Assembly: GCF_900545795.1 (NCBI RefSeq)
Contig: NZ_URAR01000026.1
Location: forward strand, 1 to 23,581
Direction: 5' to 3'
From: an uncultured Veillonella sp.
GTDB taxonomy: Bacteria; Bacillota; Negativicutes; Veillonellales; Veillonellaceae
DNA: 23,581 bases
A program made the translations under genes and the position numbers. Positions 21,280 through 23,581 of this stretch are shown piece after piece. The notes under the pieces were generated by a model. That model had not been told where the DNA came from. It worked only from the letters and a program-made list of their open reading frames with translations, and ran no database searches. How positions within the stretch are numbered: position 1 is the first letter of the stretch; each line of letters begins with the position of its first letter.

Positions 21280-23163
21280 ATGTTCTCAGGTTCCAAGTGG
21301 TGGCGAAAACCCGCTCTTCACTATGCACTCTTTGCTATTATAATTTTTACAGCTCTGTATTATACCTATGAGCCTCTCGCCCTTGGATTTGATTGGGAAG
21401 ATATTTCCCTACTTGCCTTACCTACTTTGTTAGGCCTTTTTTTATGTCAGTGGCTTTGGCGCTCACATTTGGGTAAACGAGCATTTTTAGGACATTTTTT
21501 AGTAGGACTTGCTTGGGTTTTAACCTATCCACTGCTATATCATTGGTCCTATACAAAGCCATTTTATTTTTATGAATTTTTTCCAGACTTTTTATTTGGC
21601 ACCTTATACTTTATAGGTGTGTCTACTATACATTATACCCTTTCATTAGGCTGCAATAAAAGACATTTAGTAACTACCTTCATGTCGCTTGTAGATTTTG
21701 TAATGCTTTGGATTCCACTGATTCAGATCGGCTATTATATTAATACTTGGCATTGCTTGACGCCAGCTACATTGATGGCGCTTTACCAAACTAATACGGA
21801 AGAAGCCTTTGGCTATTTAAAAGCTGGTGCAGGCACCTTAGGCCTTATTGCGATTGCAATTGGATTAATCATACTGTACGTATTTATATATTGGGCTAAT
21901 TTTGGCATGTATAAAGTAAGCCATAGCGCTCAACTTAATCCCCATCCAGCTAAACGTCTTAAGGAAAATTATAACGCCCTAAGTAGTACCGGCAAATTCA
22001 GAAAATTCTTCCTATACCTCACCTGTTTAGGTCATCTAATTTATTTACCATTCTGGGGATTTCAACATACAGATATGGTACACAATTGGATGGATGTAGC
22101 CCAGTACATGAAAGAATTACAGCAATACAACACAAATCATGAAAAGGTCTATGATAGTTTACAATTAACCAGCAAAGAGTCAGCAGCACAAAAAGTACCT
22201 GGCACTATTATTTTAGTCATAGGTGAATCTTCATCACGCAATTATATGAAAGTATATAATTCTGAATTTGAATACGAAGATACACCATGGCAAAGTGAAA
22301 TGGCTGCCAATAATCCAGACTTTATATTCTTTAGAAATGCCTATTCATCCTATGTACAAACAGTACCAACTTTAGAACGGGCACTAACGGAACGCAATCA
22401 ATATGATGACCGTCCATTCATGGACTCCGCTACTATTATAGATGTAGCTAAAAAAGCAGGCTATTATACGAGTTGGTTTAGTAATCAAGGCGTATATGGC
22501 GAATATGACACAGCTATTTCCCTCATTGCTAAAACAGCTGATCGTCCCCTATGGGCTCACGAAGCATATATGTTCTCAGACAAATATGATGGCGTGTTAC
22601 TGTCCTTATTACCTCATGCAGAGCCTTCAAAAAATAATTTCATTGTCATCCATATTATGGGTAGTCATATTTACTATAATGACCGCTATCCACATGAGTT
22701 TAGTCAATGGAAAATTGGTGATGTTCCAAAGGGCAAAGAAGCCTATGCTAATAGTCAACTCTATACTGATTGGGTGTTGCAGCAAATTTATACCTATGCT
22801 AAAACACACCTCAACTTACAGGCTATGGTGTACTTCTCCGACCATGGAGAAAGCTTAAAACTATCCCATAATCCAGATGTATTTGACTTCGATATGACAC
22901 GTATTCCTCTATGGGTCTATGTCTCCCCTGAATACCAACAGGCATTTCCTGAAACAGTAGAAACAATGCGTAACAATGAGCATCAATATTTTACCAATGA
23001 TTTACTCTATGATATGATAAGTGGTCTTTTACAGGCTCCATCAAATCGCTATGATCCAAGAAGAGACTTCACAAATCCAGATTATCGATTCAATAAATTC
23101 ACGCTTACTACGCTATTAGGTCAACATCCATTAAATACAGATCCAGAAGCAGTTGATCCTTGA
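21280..23163 (+). CDS. CptA/EptC-like phosphoethanolamine transferase (alkaline phosphatase superfamily)
   Basis: The protein (627 residues from the ATG at 21280) has about six N-terminal membrane segments (to about 206), then a long periplasmic catalytic domain from about 300. It carries the family metal and active-site motifs: IGESSSRNYMKVY with Glu316, a candidate nucleophile Thr361 in VQTVPTLERALT, IHIMGSHIYYNDRYP (about 457-471), ANSQLYTDWVL and YFSDHGES with Asp521-His522. The pattern resembles enterobacterial CptA, which adds phosphoethanolamine to lipopolysaccharide core, so the substrate is probably LPS in the outer membrane, but lipid A or another glycan is possible. An upstream ATG at 21262 is in frame, but AAGGAG lies between it and 21280. 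It is a single-gene unit, divergent from scpA. Confidence 0.88.
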   Translation: MFSGSKWWRKPALHYALFAIIIFTALYYTYEPLALGFDWEDISLLALPTLLGLFLCQWLWRSHLGKRAFLGHFLVGLAWVLTYPLLYHWSYTKPFYFYEFFPDFLFGTLYFIGVSTIHYTLSLGCNKRHLVTTFMSLVDFVMLWIPLIQIGYYINTWHCLTPATLMALYQTNTEEAFGYLKAGAGTLGLIAIAIGLIILYVFIYWANFGMYKVSHSAQLNPHPAKRLKENYNALSSTGKFRKFFLYLTCLGHLIYLPFWGFQHTDMVHNWMDVAQYMKELQQYNTNHEKVYDSLQLTSKESAAQKVPGTIILVIGESSSRNYMKVYNSEFEYEDTPWQSEMAANNPDFIFFRNAYSSYVQTVPTLERALTERNQYDDRPFMDSATIIDVAKKAGYYTSWFSNQGVYGEYDTAISLIAKTADRPLWAHEAYMFSDKYDGVLLSLLPHAEPSKNNFIVIHIMGSHIYYNDRYPHEFSQWKIGDVPKGKEAYANSQLYTDWVLQQIYTYAKTHLNLQAMVYFSDHGESLKLSHNPDVFDFDMTRIPLWVYVSPEYQQAFPETVETMRNNEHQYFTNDLLYDMISGLLQAPSNRYDPRRDFTNPDYRFNKFTLTTLLGQHPLNTDPEAVDP

Positions 23164-23232
23164 TGCTAGTGATTTGTAGTATTTGTAGTAAATAGTTAGC
23201 TATTAATTATTTACTAGATTATACATAAATAA

Positions 23233-23275
23233 AAGGGCTGCAATGAGTAGATACTTCTACTTCATTGTAGCCCTT
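23233..23275. terminator. Hairpin terminator after the phosphoethanolamine transferase gene, possibly bidirectional
   Basis: An about 18-bp imperfect stem pairs AAGGGCTGCAATGAGTAG (23233-23250) with the mirror strand ending at 23275, with one bulge and one G-T pair. On the plus strand it is followed only by a weak TCTCTT stretch; on the minus strand TTATTTAT follows. It most likely ends the plus-strand gene and gives a back-up stop for the convergent tRNA transcript. Confidence 0.7.
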
Positions 23276-23319
23276 CTCTTATGCCCTAAAAGTAATGTAA
23301 ATTATCTATTTGGGAATAT

Positions 23320-23350
23320 AAAAATAGACTGAACGAAAACGTTCAGTCTA
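23320..23350 (-). terminator. Intrinsic terminator of the tRNA operon
   Basis: A perfect 11-bp stem (23325-23335 with 23340-23350) with a four-base loop, followed on the minus strand by TTTTT. It begins 3 bases after the encoded CCA end of tRNA-Leu. Confidence 0.95.
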
Positions 23351-23352
23351 AA

Positions 23353-23441
23353 TGGTGCCGAGGACCGGAATCGAACCGGTACGGTTATTTCTAACCGACG
23401 GATTTTAAGTCCGTTGCGTCTGCCTGTTCCGCCACCCCGGC
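23353..23441 (-). tRNA. tRNA-Leu (anticodon UAA)
   Basis: Acceptor strands GCCGGGG and CCTCGGC pair with one G-T, the discriminator is A and CCA is encoded. The anticodon loop CTTAAAA gives UAA for leucine UUA codons. The long variable arm (about 23380-23396) is the class II type expected for leucine, and GGTTCGATTCC marks the T arm. Last of three tRNA genes on this strand. Confidence 0.97.
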
Positions 23442-23456
23442 ATGGGTGGAAAATTA

Positions 23457-23531
<75 letters not shown>

Positions 23532-23537
23532 AAAAAG

Positions 23538-23581
23538 TGGAGCGGAAAACGAGATTCGAACTCGCGACCCCCGCCTTGGCA
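23538..23581 (-). tRNA. tRNA-Gly (anticodon GCC), 5' part cut by window edge
   Basis: The visible 3' part has the anticodon GCC in TGCCAAGG, a T arm GCGAGTTCGAATCTCG-like segment, the acceptor 3' strand TTTCCGC, discriminator T and encoded CCA. The D arm and acceptor 5' strand lie beyond the right edge. It is the first visible gene of the tRNA cluster in transcription order, though more may lie outside. Confidence 0.93.

Noticed and set aside
22496..22858. A 120-codon plus-strand open frame inside the phosphoethanolamine transferase gene
   Set aside because: It overlaps the conserved catalytic domain in another frame and its product has no family features; treated as a shadow.
21280..23163. 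Lipoteichoic acid synthase as the identity of the large plus-strand gene
   Set aside because: The GESSSRNYMKVY, MGSHIYYNDRYP and YFSDHGES motifs fit phosphoethanolamine transferases of the CptA/EptC type, and the host appears to be a diderm without teichoic acids.

Overview
The window is ordinary core chromosome of an AT-rich diderm Firmicute of the Negativicutes, most likely Veillonella or a close relative. This rests on gene content: an IspH protein fused to ribosomal S1 domains (known in Clostridia and Negativicutes), a Bacillus/Clostridium-type remA-gmk-rpoZ-coaBC order, a SAM-I riboswitch before metK, and an outer-membrane-type phosphoethanolamine transferase. The genus is an inference from remembered family and synteny patterns, not a database match.

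Layout, left to right. (1) Positions 1-6914, minus strand: yicC, remA, gmk, rpoZ, coaBC, metK and priA, with priA running off the left edge. metK has its own promoter, a SAM-I riboswitch with an attenuator, and a downstream terminator. (2) rqcH (7067-8803, plus) is divergent from yicC and ends in a 49-bp-period duplication and a strong hairpin terminator. (3) Positions 9023-13772, minus: der, plsY, gpsA, rsmD, coaD and a coiled-coil protein. (4) Positions 13848-21065, minus: a probable seven-gene run scpA, scpB, an RluB-type pseudouridine synthase, a BaiN-type flavoprotein, cmk, plsC and ispH-S1, closed by a 14-bp-stem terminator. A degenerate 23-bp tandem repeat array sits between cmk and plsC. 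(5) A CptA-like phosphoethanolamine transferase (plus) is divergent from scpA. (6) A minus-strand tRNA cluster, Gly(GCC), Cys(GCA), Leu(UAA), ends in its own terminator; the Gly gene is cut by the right edge.

The genes cover housekeeping: replication restart and chromosome condensation (PriA, ScpAB), coenzyme A synthesis (CoaBC, CoaD), SAM synthesis, nucleotide kinases (Gmk, Cmk), phospholipid synthesis (GpsA, PlsY, PlsC), isoprenoid synthesis (IspH), ribosome assembly, modification and rescue (Der, RsmD, RluB-like, RqcH) and envelope decoration (CptA-like). GpsA, PlsY and PlsC supply consecutive or adjacent steps of phosphatidic acid synthesis. No mobile element, CRISPR array, prophage or defence system is visible.

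I did not find a convincing undescribed system. The features most worth a second look are the 23-bp repeat array at 16537-16673, the basic low-complexity tail of the pseudouridine synthase, the duplicated rqcH end, and inverted repeats lying in the predicted metK and gpsA promoters. Start codons were chosen by ribosome binding site, so several are shorter than the longest open frame.
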